Assembly: GCF_918697925.1 (NCBI RefSeq)
Contig: NZ_CAKKMF010000019.1
Span: 1 to 64,000, forward strand
From: Arthrobacter sp. Bi26
GTDB taxonomy: Bacteria > Actinomycetota > Actinomycetes > Actinomycetales > Micrococcaceae
Reading direction: 5' to 3'
DNA: 64,000 nt
In this document: positions 17,453-26,415 of the stretch, in pieces
Numbering within the stretch: the first letter of the stretch is position 1
How the letters are laid out: every line of letters begins with the position of its first letter
Translations under genes and position numbers: made by a program
The notes under the pieces: generated by a model
The model's database searches: none
Told to the model about the DNA's origin: nothing
The model's input: the letters and a program-made list of their open reading frames with translations, nothing else

Positions 17453-18883
17453 TTGGAACTGTCTGAGTACGGACGCGCAATTGCGCGGAGCTGGCTGATA
17501 GTGCTCGTGTGCCTGCTGGCGGGCGTCGGAGTCGCCTGGGGCGTGACATCGACGGCAACGCCGGTGTATCAAAGCGCCGTCAAGTTCTACGTCGTGTCGC
17601 CGCCGGCAACGGGACAGTCGTCCCTGCAGTCCCTCGAACTGTCGCGGGGACGCATCGCCTCCTACGCGAGCCTGGTCAAGAGCGACAAGTTTGTGGAAAA
17701 GCTCGTCAGCAGCAGTTCCACCGGCCTGTCGGCAGCGGACATCGCGCAGAGCGTCAGCGCCTCGGCGGACCAGGACACCATGATGTTGACGGTCGTCGTG
17801 AGCATGCCGGACCAGGCCAAAGCTCTCGGGATCGCCCGCGAGATCGTCTCCGGCCTCAACACGGCCCTGGCTGACGTTGAAGCCGGCCGGACCCAGAGCG
17901 GCGGCGGGCAGACCGTCCTGAACGTGGTGGCGGGACCCACGGACGACACGGATCCGGTGTCCCCCCGACTTTCGTTGAACCTTGGTCTGGGCGCGCTGCT
18001 TGGCCTCGGCGCCGGCATCGCCATCGCGGTCGCCCGCCGGATGGCGGACCACACGCTCCGGACCCCCGAAGATGTCGAAGCCGCGTCCGGGCTGCCGCTG
18101 CTGGCCCGCGTCCCGGTCAGCGCAGACGCACGCAAGTTCTCCGGCATCCTGGATCGCCGCGCGGCCTCGCTGCTCGATGAGGCGGCACGCCGGCTCCGCA
18201 CCAACGTGGACCATCTGCCCGCACTGCCGGCCTCCGGCGTCGTGCTCATTTCCTCGGCGCGGGCAGGGGAGGGCAAGACCACCGTGGCACTCATGCTGGC
18301 CCGGGCCTGGGCCGACGCGGGGGAGAAAGTCCTGCTGGTGGAAACGGACCTCCGGCGCCCGAGGCTGGCGTCGGAACTCAAATTTGGCAACACAATGGGC
18401 CTGACCGACGTCCTCGCCGGCCGGGCCGGACTGAACGGTGTCATCCAAAAAACGGCGAGCGACCGGCTGCACATTGTGGCTGCCGGCTCTGTTCCCGAGA
18501 ACCCCACAGAACTTCTGGCAAGCCGGGCCATGACGGCCGCGCTCGGCGAGATGCGGGGCAGCTACAGCCGCGTCATCCTCGACGCGCCAGCCATGCAGCC
18601 GTTCAGCGACGCGGCCTTGCTGGCCGTGCAAGCGGACTTCACAGTGCTGGTGGTCCGGTACCGGAGCGTGACGCGCGAACTGCTGGGCGCGTCCTTGCGG
18701 AACCTGGATCTGGTCAAGGTCACAGTGGCGGGCGCTGTGCTGAACGCCCTTCCGCTCCGACTGTCCGAAGGGCGCAAGCAGCCCCGGGCATGGCTCCGCA
18801 GGCCGATCCGACGAGCCAAGGTGACGCCCCCGGCGGTGCCCGCGGAACCGGCACCGGTCAAGCACTCTGCCGGCCGGAGGTGA
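17453..18883 (+). CDS. Polysaccharide chain-length/tyrosine-kinase-like protein (Wzz-CpsD fusion)
   Basis: 476 residues if translation starts at TTG 17453 (MELSEYGRAIARSW), preceded by GGGGGG; GTG 17429 is the alternative. An N-terminal Wzz-type domain has two membrane segments (about 15-35 and 170-195) around an extracytoplasmic part. A CpsD/BY-kinase ATPase follows, with Walker A SARAGEGKTT near residue 271, Walker A' LLVETDLRRPR and Walker B VILDAP. It would control polymerisation and export of exopolysaccharide. The C-terminus (AEPAPVKHSAGRR) has no tyrosine cluster, unlike classical autokinases. First gene of a plus-strand operon with the ligase-like and GDPD genes. Confidence 0.85.
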   Translation: MELSEYGRAIARSWLIVLVCLLAGVGVAWGVTSTATPVYQSAVKFYVVSPPATGQSSLQSLELSRGRIASYASLVKSDKFVEKLVSSSSTGLSAADIAQSVSASADQDTMMLTVVVSMPDQAKALGIAREIVSGLNTALADVEAGRTQSGGGQTVLNVVAGPTDDTDPVSPRLSLNLGLGALLGLGAGIAIAVARRMADHTLRTPEDVEAASGLPLLARVPVSADARKFSGILDRRAASLLDEAARRLRTNVDHLPALPASGVVLISSARAGEGKTTVALMLARAWADAGEKVLLVETDLRRPRLASELKFGNTMGLTDVLAGRAGLNGVIQKTASDRLHIVAAGSVPENPTELLASRAMTAALGEMRGSYSRVILDAPAMQPFSDAALLAVQADFTVLVVRYRSVTRELLGASLRNLDLVKVTVAGAVLNALPLRLSEGRKQPRAWLRRPIRRAKVTPPAVPAEPAPVKHSAGRR

Positions 18884-18939
18884 GGGTGGACGGCGTCGCT
18901 GTTCCGGGCCGGATCGTGACGTCCGGCCGGGTGGCCTAA

Positions 18940-20316
18940 ATGCAGCTGGCGGCCTGGATCGGAGTGTCCCTCGCGGCGGCTTTCCTCTGCCGCAAACACG
19001 CCAGGGTGCCACTGGCTGCGGTGCTGGGGCTGTGGCTGCTGGTGCCGGCGATCGGGGCCGCGACGCTCACCGGAGTGTCCTCCGGCCCCGTGTCCGTCCA
19101 TCCCGCGACCTGGCTGGTGCTTTGCATCTTCCTGGTCCGGCTCTTTCACGATCCGGCCAGCGTCAGGATTGTCCTGGGCCGTCACTTCCTGCTGTTCCTG
19201 GTCCTTGGCCTGGTCATCGTGGCGGCGTACCTGGCCACATCGACGTCCGGCAATGGCGGTGGAATGGTGCTGCTGGTGGACCAGATTGTGGTGCCGGTGC
19301 TGTTCTTCCTGCTGCTGCTCGCCGAAGCCGTTCGCGGCGGCGGACTCGTGGTGCTGCTGCGCACCGTGCTCCTGGGCCTCGTTGCCCTCGCGTGTGCCGT
19401 GGCTGTCGCGCAGTGGCTGAGCGGCAATGTCCTGTTCTATGAGGCAGGATTCGAGACCCAGTACTGGTTCGCCAGGAACTCCGGGCGCTGGATGGGGACG
19501 TTGGACCAGCCGCTCGCCCTGTCCCTCGTTGTCAGTGTTGCGGCGCCACTGGTGGCAGGCCTGTCACGTCAGTGGCTGCAGGCCGGGCTGCTGGGACTCA
19601 TGGCCGTGGCGGTGCTGATTTCGCAGTCCCGCGTGGGACTCGTGGCCCTGGCCGTGGCAACCGTGGTGGTGGTGCTTTTTGTCCGGCGGCCTGTCTGGGT
19701 CAAGACGGCCATGCTCCTGGTGATGACGGGAGTGGGCGCCGCCATCATGCAATCCCCGCTGGTGGCCGGCGTGGCGGCGCGGGTTGCCAACGACACCGGG
19801 TCCAGTGAGGCGCGCAGCATCGCCCTCGAGTACTTCCTCAGCCGCTGGAACGACTACGCCGTGGCCGGCCAGGGGATCGGCTCCAGCTACCGGGTGGCGG
19901 TCCAGGCCGGGCTGCAAACGAGCTTCGAGAATCCGATCCTGATGTACGGCATCGACTTCGGCCTCCTGTTCGCCGTGCTCTACTTCGGTGCCATGGCAGT
20001 CTTGGTGCTCCGCGGCATGAGGACCGGCTACCCTGGCCTGGCGCTGGCCGGGATCATGGCGCTGGTCATTCCACAGACATACAGCTCCCTGGCCACGCGT
20101 TCCGCCGGCGGCATCGTCGTCTGGACGGTGCTGGCCATGGTGGTCATCGCAACCGACGAGGCCCGCCGTGCGGCGTCGCCGCCTGTCCCCGCCACAGCCC
20201 CCGCGCGCGCCCGGGCCGGAACCACTGGTCAAGCCCCGGCCGAAACCCCGGCCCAAGCCTCCGTGAAGAATTCGGCCCTCACCCCCGCGAATCTGCCGGG
20301 CGCAGGATCGCCGTGA
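18940..20316 (+). CDS. O-antigen ligase/polymerase family membrane protein
   Basis: 458 residues with about 11-12 hydrophobic helices and a large extracytoplasmic loop (about 300-340) containing GQGIGSSYRVAVQAG, the layout of Wzy/WaaL proteins. ATG 18940 follows an in-frame TAA, so no longer start is possible. A GGCCGGA-N8-TCCGGCC hairpin lies just upstream (18907-18928). The C-terminal tail is low-complexity (Ala/Pro/Thr). With the Wzx-like flippase and Wzz-like kinase it completes a Wzx/Wzy-type pathway, so a polymerase role is more likely than ligation in a Gram-positive cell. The stop overlaps the next start (GTGA). Confidence 0.8.
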   Translation: MQLAAWIGVSLAAAFLCRKHARVPLAAVLGLWLLVPAIGAATLTGVSSGPVSVHPATWLVLCIFLVRLFHDPASVRIVLGRHFLLFLVLGLVIVAAYLATSTSGNGGGMVLLVDQIVVPVLFFLLLLAEAVRGGGLVVLLRTVLLGLVALACAVAVAQWLSGNVLFYEAGFETQYWFARNSGRWMGTLDQPLALSLVVSVAAPLVAGLSRQWLQAGLLGLMAVAVLISQSRVGLVALAVATVVVVLFVRRPVWVKTAMLLVMTGVGAAIMQSPLVAGVAARVANDTGSSEARSIALEYFLSRWNDYAVAGQGIGSSYRVAVQAGLQTSFENPILMYGIDFGLLFAVLYFGAMAVLVLRGMRTGYPGLALAGIMALVIPQTYSSLATRSAGGIVVWTVLAMVVIATDEARRAASPPVPATAPARARAGTTGQAPAETPAQASVKNSALTPANLPGAGSP

Positions 20317-21869
20317 TCGCGCGGCGGCAGTTCCTGGGCCTCGCCGCAGCAGGGGCGGTGCTGGGCGTGGCAGGCTGCTCTTCGTGCCCCGGAAACTCCG
20401 CGGCGCCGGGGGCCACGGCCCGGCCGCGGCCCCCGATCGTCCCGGCGGCATCCGCGGCCAAGGAATTCGTCACGGCGGGTGCGGTCGCGGCGCCGGGGGA
20501 CAAAGGGCCTTTCACGGTCGCGGACCTGCTCGAGGCGCCGTCGTTCTTCGTCGCGCACCGGGGCTCCGGGGACAACTGGCCAGAGCACACGATGCGCGCC
20601 TACAAGGGGGCGGCGGCAGCGGGGCTGAAGGCGATCGAGGTGTCCGTTTCCGCCACCGAAGACGGCGTGCTGGTCTGCCACCACGATCTGAACACGCAGC
20701 GGCTGACCGGCATTGACCTGACCATCGCCCGGGCGCCCTACGCCGCGCTGGAGCCGCTGCGCAATGACGCCCGGGCCTGGCTCGGCCCGGCCACGCCGCT
20801 GGAGCCCATCCCGCTCCTCACCGACGTCCTGGACGCGTTCGCCGCCAGCCACGTGATCTTCCTTGAGGACAAGCCCGGGACCAACGCCGACGAAATCCTG
20901 GCCCTGCTGGAGAACTATCCCGGGGCCCGGGAGCATGTGGTGTGGAAGCAGCCGGCCGCGTCGCGGGGGCATGAGCTCGCGGCGGCCAGGGGTTACACCA
21001 CCTTCGGCTACCTCACGGCGCGGGAGCAGGACAAGGTGGCCGGGCTCATCCCGCGGGCGGACCTGCTCGGCATCCACCACAACGCGCCGGAGGCGATGAT
21101 CCGCCAGATGGTCGCCTCCGGCAAGCCGGTGCTCGCTTGGGAGCTGCACCGTCGCAGCGAGCACGCCCGCCTGCAGGACCTGGGTGTGCGGGGCTTCATT
21201 TGCTCCAACATCCGCTATGTCCTGCACCAGGAGGAACCGCTCCGGGAAGACGGCTTCTCCGCCGGCCGCCGGGGAACCGGCGATCTGCCGTGGGCTGCCG
21301 ACGCCGTTTGGGATGGGCAGCCGGCGTTTGCCGACGGGGCCCTCAGCATCTCCAGCCCGGACAAGTCCGGCTACGTCCTGGGCTCCCTGGCGGGGGCGGT
21401 TGATTCCCCGGACTGGGAAATCGAGTTCGAGCTGCGCTGGCCGTCCGGACTCCCTGGGGCAGGCCCGGGCGCGGGGGTGGCCTTTGGCCAGGACTCCGAC
21501 GCGCCCTACCGTCCGGGGTCCGCCCTGAAAGTTCCCGGCTATGTCCTGGACGTCGCCGGGGACGGCACGCTGGCGCTCTACCGGCACGACGCCGGCACCG
21601 CGGCCCCGGTCCGGCTCGCGGAGTCCGGCAGCCCGGCGCCCCGGCCCGGGGAGTGGATGAAGTTCGTGGTGACGCTGGGGCCGTGGCACATCAGCGTCCG
21701 CCGGGACGGGGGCGGCACCTCCGGCGCTAACGTCTCCGCCGAAGACACCCGCTACGGCGGGGCATGGCTGACCCTGCGGAAGAGTTACGACGCCGGACCT
21801 CCCGTCGAGTTCCGCGGTGTGCGGGTCCGCGCGGTGGCCGCGCAGGAGGGCTGCGGGAACGTGGGATAA
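20313..21869 (+). CDS. Tat-type lipoprotein, glycerophosphodiester phosphodiesterase family with C-terminal beta domain
   Basis: 518 residues from GTG 20313, overlapping the previous stop by 4 bases. The N-terminus reads IARRQFLGLAAAG...VAGCSS: a twin-arginine motif and a lipobox, so it is probably exported and lipid-anchored. The GDPD TIM barrel (about 70-310) has FFVAHRGSGDNWPEHT and VCHHD. The metal-ligand block that is normally E-x-D reads E109-V-S111, so one expected acidic ligand is missing. A C-terminal beta-sandwich-like part (about 320-518) resembles LamG modules. It may trim teichoic or glycerophosphate polymers, or be a non-catalytic surface protein. Confidence 0.78.
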   Translation: MIARRQFLGLAAAGAVLGVAGCSSCPGNSAAPGATARPRPPIVPAASAAKEFVTAGAVAAPGDKGPFTVADLLEAPSFFVAHRGSGDNWPEHTMRAYKGAAAAGLKAIEVSVSATEDGVLVCHHDLNTQRLTGIDLTIARAPYAALEPLRNDARAWLGPATPLEPIPLLTDVLDAFAASHVIFLEDKPGTNADEILALLENYPGAREHVVWKQPAASRGHELAAARGYTTFGYLTAREQDKVAGLIPRADLLGIHHNAPEAMIRQMVASGKPVLAWELHRRSEHARLQDLGVRGFICSNIRYVLHQEEPLREDGFSAGRRGTGDLPWAADAVWDGQPAFADGALSISSPDKSGYVLGSLAGAVDSPDWEIEFELRWPSGLPGAGPGAGVAFGQDSDAPYRPGSALKVPGYVLDVAGDGTLALYRHDAGTAAPVRLAESGSPAPRPGEWMKFVVTLGPWHISVRRDGGGTSGANVSAEDTRYGGAWLTLRKSYDAGPPVEFRGVRVRAVAAQEGCGNVG

Positions 21870-21960
21870 TTAGGTTTAATCTGTGTGACGTATTTCGTGC
21901 CGCCGGCTGCCCGGCCGGCAGGGGTACGCCGCAGCGAACGCCGATCCAGGAGTCTCCGCC

Positions 21961-23268
21961 ATGGTTGCCACCCCAGCCCACCTCCGCCGCTCTGCCGCTG
22001 TGCTCGGAAACGAGGAGGTTCTGAGGATCCGCAACGACTTCCCGATCCTGCAGCAGCACGTCAATGGCCGGCCCCTCGTCTACCTGGACTCCGGGGCCAC
22101 CTCGCAGAACCCGCTCAGCGTGCTCGAGGCGGAGCAGGAATTCTACGAGCAGCGGAACTCCGCGGTCCATCGCGGGGCCCACCACCTCGCCGTCGAGGCC
22201 ACCGAGGCCTTCGAAAACGCCCGGGAAACAGTGGCGGACTTTGTCGGCGCGGAGTGGGATGAACTCATCTGGACCTCCAACGCCACGGAGGGCCTGAACC
22301 TGCTCACGTACTCCTTCCTCAACGCGTCCCTGCCCGGCGCCGGACCCGAAGCGGCCCGGTTCGCCCTGGCCCCGGGCGACGAAATCGTGGTCACGGAGAT
22401 GGAACACCACGCCAACCTGATCCCCTGGCAGGAGCTGGCGGCCCGGACCGGCGCTGTCGTGAAGTTCATCCCGATCGACGATGCCGGCGCCCTGGACCTG
22501 GCGGCCGCCGCCGGCCTCGTCGGCCCCCGCACCCGCGTCCTGGCGTTCACCCACGCGTCCAACGTCCTGGGCACCATCAACCCGGTGGCCGCCCTGGTTG
22601 CCCTGGCCCGGTCCGCGGGGGCCCTCGTGGTGCTCGATGCCTGCCAGTCCGCGCCGCACCTGCCCCTGGATGTCAAGGCCCTCGACGTCGACTTCGCGGT
22701 GTTCTCCGGCCACAAGATGCTCGCCCCCACCGGTATCGGCGCCCTCTATGGCCGCTCGGAGCTGCTGAACGCGATGCCGCCGTTCCTGACCGGCGGCTCC
22801 ATGATCACCACCGTCACGATGGAACGGGCGGGTTTCCTGCCGAGCCCGCAACGCTTCGAGGCCGGCACCCAGCGCATTTCGCAGGCGGTGGCGCTCGCCG
22901 CGGCGGTAAACTACCTCAGCGAAATCGGGATGGACCGCATCCACGCCTGGGAAGCCGAACTCGGCCAGCGCCTGGTGCAGGGCCTGGGATCCATCCCCGG
23001 AATCCGGGTGTTGGGTCCCGCGGCGGGGCAGGAACGGATTGGCCTGGCGGCGTTCGACGTCGCGGGCGTCCACGCACACGACGTCGGCCAGTTCCTGGAC
23101 AGCCGGGGCATCGCCGTGCGGGTCGGTCACCACTGCGCCCAGCCACTGCACCGCAGGCTGGGACTGACGGCGACGACGCGCGCCAGCACGTACCTCTACA
23201 ACACCACGGACGATGTGGACGCGTTCCTGAACGCGGTCGCCGATGTCCGTGCCTACTTCCAAGCCTAG
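21961..23268 (+). CDS. sufS: Cysteine desulfurase SufS
   Basis: 435 residues from an ATG 8 bases after AGGAG. Class-V aminotransferase fold: a PLVYLDSGATSQNP start block, the PLP lysine in SGHKM near residue 251 and the catalytic cysteine in RVGHHCAQPLHR near 391, as in group II (SufS) enzymes. It mobilises cysteine sulfur as a persulfide for Fe-S assembly. The next gene, sufU, 11 bases downstream, is its usual sulfur acceptor. The rest of a suf operon (SufBCD) is not in the window. Fe-S supply fits the nitrite and nitrate reductases encoded further on. Confidence 0.95.
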   Translation: MVATPAHLRRSAAVLGNEEVLRIRNDFPILQQHVNGRPLVYLDSGATSQNPLSVLEAEQEFYEQRNSAVHRGAHHLAVEATEAFENARETVADFVGAEWDELIWTSNATEGLNLLTYSFLNASLPGAGPEAARFALAPGDEIVVTEMEHHANLIPWQELAARTGAVVKFIPIDDAGALDLAAAAGLVGPRTRVLAFTHASNVLGTINPVAALVALARSAGALVVLDACQSAPHLPLDVKALDVDFAVFSGHKMLAPTGIGALYGRSELLNAMPPFLTGGSMITTVTMERAGFLPSPQRFEAGTQRISQAVALAAAVNYLSEIGMDRIHAWEAELGQRLVQGLGSIPGIRVLGPAAGQERIGLAAFDVAGVHAHDVGQFLDSRGIAVRVGHHCAQPLHRRLGLTATTRASTYLYNTTDDVDAFLNAVADVRAYFQA

Positions 23269-23279
23269 GACGGACATCC

Positions 23280-23735
23280 ATGAGTCTTGACCAGCTCTAC
23301 CAGCAGATCATCCTGGAACACGCCAAGGCCCGGCACGGCAGTGGCCTCGCCGCCGCGGACGCACCCAATGGCGCGAGCAGCGGCCAGTCCCACCAGCTGA
23401 ACCCGACCTGCGGCGACGAAATCACGGTCCGGGTGTCCGTGGCCGGCGGGAAGGTCAGCGAGCTGCGCTGGGACGGCGACGGCTGCTCAATCTCGATGGC
23501 CTCGGCGTCCGTCCTGACGGACCTCGCCGAGGGCATGACGGTCGGGGAGCTCCGCACCGTCATTGACAGCTTCCGCGAAGTGCTGCGTTCGCGCGGCAAG
23601 GTGCCGGCCGATCCGGAGGTGCTGGGTGACGCCGCCGCGTTTGAGGGCGTGTCCCGTTATGCCGCCCGGGTCAAGTGCGCCATGCTCTCATGGGTCGCCG
23701 CGGAAGACGCCCTGGGCCAGGCGCTGGCAGCCTGA
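23280..23735 (+). CDS. sufU: SufU-type iron-sulfur assembly/sulfurtransferase protein
   Basis: 151 residues. It keeps the three cysteines of the family (NPTCGDE near 44, GDGCSI near 69, VKCAMLSW near 133) and has the longer spacing of Gram-positive SufU rather than IscU. In Gram-positive bacteria SufU binds zinc and takes sulfur from SufS. Translation is probably coupled to sufS (11-base gap). The stop is only 10 bases from the convergent UDP-glucose dehydrogenase stop, leaving no room for a terminator. Confidence 0.95.
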   Translation: MSLDQLYQQIILEHAKARHGSGLAAADAPNGASSGQSHQLNPTCGDEITVRVSVAGGKVSELRWDGDGCSISMASASVLTDLAEGMTVGELRTVIDSFREVLRSRGKVPADPEVLGDAAAFEGVSRYAARVKCAMLSWVAAEDALGQALAA

Positions 23736-23745
23736 GCCCACCTCG

Positions 23746-25059
23746 TCACGGCCGGCCCAGGCCCTTGTAGATCCAACCGGCGGCCCGCCACTTCGCCGGA
23801 TTCAGGACGTTGCGGCCGTCCAGGATGCGGGGCGCGGACACGAGCGCCTTGGCCGCGTGCGGATCAAGCTCCCGGTAGGCCTGCCACTCGGTCAGCAGCA
23901 GCACGGCGTCGGCCCTGTGCAGCGCCGTGTCCAGATCCGGCTCGAGCGGCAGCTCCGGGAAGCGCTTGGCGGCGTTGGCCAGCGCCTGGGGGTCCGTGAC
24001 CGTCACCACGGCGCCCTGCAGCTGCAGCTGCGCGGCGGCGCTGAGCGCGGGAGAGTCCCGGACGTCGTCGCTCTCGGGCTTGAAAGCCGCCCCCAGCACG
24101 GCGATCCGCTGGCCCAGCAGGGACCCGCCACACAGTTCGCGCGTCAGTTCCACCACCCGGGTCCGGCGCCGCATGTTGATGGCATCCACTTCCCGCAGGA
24201 ACGTCAGCGCCTGGTCCGCCCCCAGCTCACCGGCGCGGGCCATGAACGCCCGGATGTCCTTGGGCAGGCAGCCGCCGCCGAATCCGATGCCCGCGTTCAG
24301 GAACTTCCGTCCGATCCGCTCATCGAGCCCGATCGCATCAGCCAGCCGGGTGACGTCGGCCCCGGTGGCTTCGCAGACCTCGGCCATGGCGTTGATAAAG
24401 GATATTTTGGTCGCGAGGAACGAGTTGGCGGCCGCCTTGACCAGTTCCGCCGTGGCGTAGTCGAGCACGAGCCGGGGTGTCCCGCCGGCGAGCGGCGTCG
24501 CATAGACCTGGTCCAGGACGGCCACCGCGGGATGTTCTTCGTTGCCGTCCGGTGTCCCGTAGACGAACCGGTCGGGGTTCAGGGTGTCCGCCACCGCGTG
24601 GCCTTCGCGCAGGAATTCAGGATTCCACACCAGCGTGGCGCCGGGTTCCGTCTCCGCCAGCACGTCGGCCAGCCGAGCGGCGGTTCCCACGGGCACCGTG
24701 GATTTCCCGGCGACGACGTCGCCGGGGGAGAGCTGGGCCGCGAGGGACGCGACGGCGGCATCCACGTAACGCAGGTCCGCGCCGTTTTCGCCGCGCTTTT
24801 GTGGCGTTCCGACGCAGATGAAGTGGACCTCGGCGCCGCGGGCGGCCGCCATGTCGGTGGTGAACCGCAGCCGGCCCGAGTGGGCCAGCTCCGCGAGGAG
24901 GTCATCCAGCGCCGGTTCGTAGAACGGGGCCGTGCCAAGGGACAGCTGCGCCACCTTGTGCCCGTCCAGGTCGATGCCGACAACGTCGTGCCCCAGGCTG
25001 GCCATGGCTGCCGCATGGACCGCGCCGAGATAACCGCAACCGATAACCGAGATCCGCAT
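23746..25059 (-). CDS. ugd: UDP-glucose 6-dehydrogenase
   Basis: 437 residues starting MRISVIGCGYLGAVHAA (Rossmann GxGxxG). ATG 25059 is preceded by AGAGGA; upstream in-frame starts lack such a site. The catalytic cysteine is in GFGGGCLPKDIRAF near residue 264, and the C-terminal UDP-binding domain contains GRNVLNPAKW. It oxidises UDP-glucose twice with NAD to UDP-glucuronate, a precursor for acidic exopolysaccharides, and could feed the nearby polysaccharide operons. Probably co-transcribed with vanZ, 29 bases upstream. Confidence 0.93.
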   Translation of the reverse strand: MRISVIGCGYLGAVHAAAMASLGHDVVGIDLDGHKVAQLSLGTAPFYEPALDDLLAELAHSGRLRFTTDMAAARGAEVHFICVGTPQKRGENGADLRYVDAAVASLAAQLSPGDVVAGKSTVPVGTAARLADVLAETEPGATLVWNPEFLREGHAVADTLNPDRFVYGTPDGNEEHPAVAVLDQVYATPLAGGTPRLVLDYATAELVKAAANSFLATKISFINAMAEVCEATGADVTRLADAIGLDERIGRKFLNAGIGFGGGCLPKDIRAFMARAGELGADQALTFLREVDAINMRRRTRVVELTRELCGGSLLGQRIAVLGAAFKPESDDVRDSPALSAAAQLQLQGAVVTVTDPQALANAAKRFPELPLEPDLDTALHRADAVLLLTEWQAYRELDPHAAKALVSAPRILDGRNVLNPAKWRAAGWIYKGLGRP

Positions 25060-25088
25060 AGCTGCCGTGTCCTCTCGCCGTGGATAGT

Positions 25089-25532
25089 TCACAGCGTACG
25101 TGCCGGGTCCGGGTTTCGTACACGGCCGTGGAATGCCATGAGCAACAGGGCCGCGAAGGCGCCGACCATGGCACCGAACGTGTTCGCGGCGACGTCGGCG
25201 ACCGAGGGAAAGCGCGCCGGGAGGAAGACAAGCTGGGCGAGCTCAATGAGGACCGAGACGACGAAGCCGACGGCAACCCCGCCCCACCACAGCCGTGCGC
25301 CCAGGATCCGGGCCACCAGGGCGCCCAGGGGAAGGAACAGGAGCACGTTGGCGGCCAGTTCCACCACCCCGTAGTCGAAGGAGGCGGGGACGCCCCAGCG
25401 GTGCAGCTTCCGCAGCGCCCGCATCAGGAGATCGGACGATCCCTGGTCCACGGGAACGGGCCAGAGCGCAATAAGGCCAAGGGCAAGCACATAGGCGCCC
25501 AGTGCCCATATAGCCGCACGACGGGGTAGCAA
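25089..25532 (-). CDS. VanZ family membrane protein
   Basis: 147 residues with four hydrophobic segments. It carries the VanZ blocks VVELAANVLLFLPLGAL and ELAQLVFLPARFPSVADVAAN. The TTG start at 25532 lies about 6 bases after AGGGGA, the only clear ribosome site. Some VanZ proteins give low-level glycopeptide resistance, but most members have no known function. It heads a two-gene unit with ugd, separated from the gene upstream by a strong hairpin. Confidence 0.85.
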   Translation of the reverse strand: MLPRRAAIWALGAYVLALGLIALWPVPVDQGSSDLLMRALRKLHRWGVPASFDYGVVELAANVLLFLPLGALVARILGARLWWGGVAVGFVVSVLIELAQLVFLPARFPSVADVAANTFGAMVGAFAALLLMAFHGRVRNPDPARTL

Positions 25533-25600
25533 ACGGCGTCCCCTTTCAGCGGTCCACCTTTTTGCCGATTCTAGCCGCCAGCACGCCGCCAGAGCAGGAA

Positions 25601-25642
25601 ATCCGGCACACCGGCGGTCGTATTACCGCCGGTGTGCCGGAT
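25601..25642 (-). terminator. 18-bp hairpin terminator
   Basis: A perfect stem ATCCGGCACACCGGCGGT/ACCGCCGGTGTGCCGGAT with a 6-base loop begins one base after the stop of the 73-residue membrane protein gene (minus strand) and is followed by TTTCC. It separates the SDR-DUF2505-SCO4848 unit from vanZ-ugd. Confidence 0.85.
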
Positions 25643-25643
25643 G

Positions 25644-25865
25644 CTAGCCGATCAGCCCGGCAACGCCAATCGCCGCCGTCGCGGCCCCGAGCAGCATGGA
25701 GATGCTGACGAGGACCACGTGGACGGTCAGGAAGCGCGTGGCCTTGCCGTCGGCGTCACGGGCGCGCGGGTCCTTCATGACCCGGCGCAGGAACTGCGGC
25801 CAGACCACCAGGGACCAGACGCCGGCAATGACCAGGACGACGGCGAGGAACGCGGGCAACTCCAC
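25644..25865 (-). CDS. SCO4848-family small membrane protein
   Basis: 73 residues with two transmembrane helices (about 6-24 and 48-70) and the family pattern GVWSLVVWPQFLRRVMKDPRA...FLTVHVVLVSISMLLG. This is a conserved actinobacterial protein of unknown role. The gene starts 4 bases after the DUF2505 stop, so the two are almost certainly co-translated. Confidence 0.85.
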   Translation of the reverse strand: MELPAFLAVVLVIAGVWSLVVWPQFLRRVMKDPRARDADGKATRFLTVHVVLVSISMLLGAATAAIGVAGLIG

Positions 25866-25869
25866 GGCG

Positions 25870-26367
25870 CTAGTGGCTCTCGAGCCAGGCCTGGGCCTGC
25901 TGGGACTGAATGTTCAGGGCCTTGCCGACCATCGGTTCGGCTGCATCGGCGATCTTGCCGCCAAGGAACGGCACTGAGGAGGTGACGTTGCCCTCAAGCT
26001 CGATCCGGGTGCTGCCGCCGTCGGAGACGAGGCGCTGGACAGCGTTCACGTCCAGCGGTGCGCCGGAGACCTTGAGGGAGATCTTGCTCTGCCGCGAGCC
26101 GTCGGCGGCGGGGGCCTCCCAGTCCTCCAGCTGGGTTACTTTCAGGCTTTCGCCGACAAATTTCCGCGCGATGTCAGGCATCCGCGTGGTGGGGATGGTC
26201 CGCACAGTGGTGGTGCTGAACGCGCCGGCGGGGTCTCCGTCAAGGGCGAAGGATTCCAGGGTGCCGCCGACGAGTTCGCTCGTGTGGCGCAGGAAGTCTT
26301 CATTGACGAAAACCGCGGTAACACGGTCAACGCTGTGCGGAACGGTAGTGGATGCACTCAGGGCCAT
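25870..26367 (-). CDS. DUF2505 domain protein
   Basis: 165 residues with no signal or membrane segment. The pattern fits the actinobacterial DUF2505 family, a SRPBCC/START-like fold: MALSASTTVPHSVDRVTAVF start, KVSGAPLDVNAVQRLVSDGG centre, and GNVTSSVPFLGGKIADAAEP end. Such folds bind hydrophobic ligands, but no function is established. It sits between an SDR-DUF2867 gene and the small membrane protein gene on the same strand. Confidence 0.82.
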   Translation of the reverse strand: MALSASTTVPHSVDRVTAVFVNEDFLRHTSELVGGTLESFALDGDPAGAFSTTTVRTIPTTRMPDIARKFVGESLKVTQLEDWEAPAADGSRQSKISLKVSGAPLDVNAVQRLVSDGGSTRIELEGNVTSSVPFLGGKIADAAEPMVGKALNIQSQQAQAWLESH

Positions 26368-26415
26368 AGGGGGGTCCTCCGTGATAGGGAAGTGGACGTT
26401 TCGGGCTCCAACATC

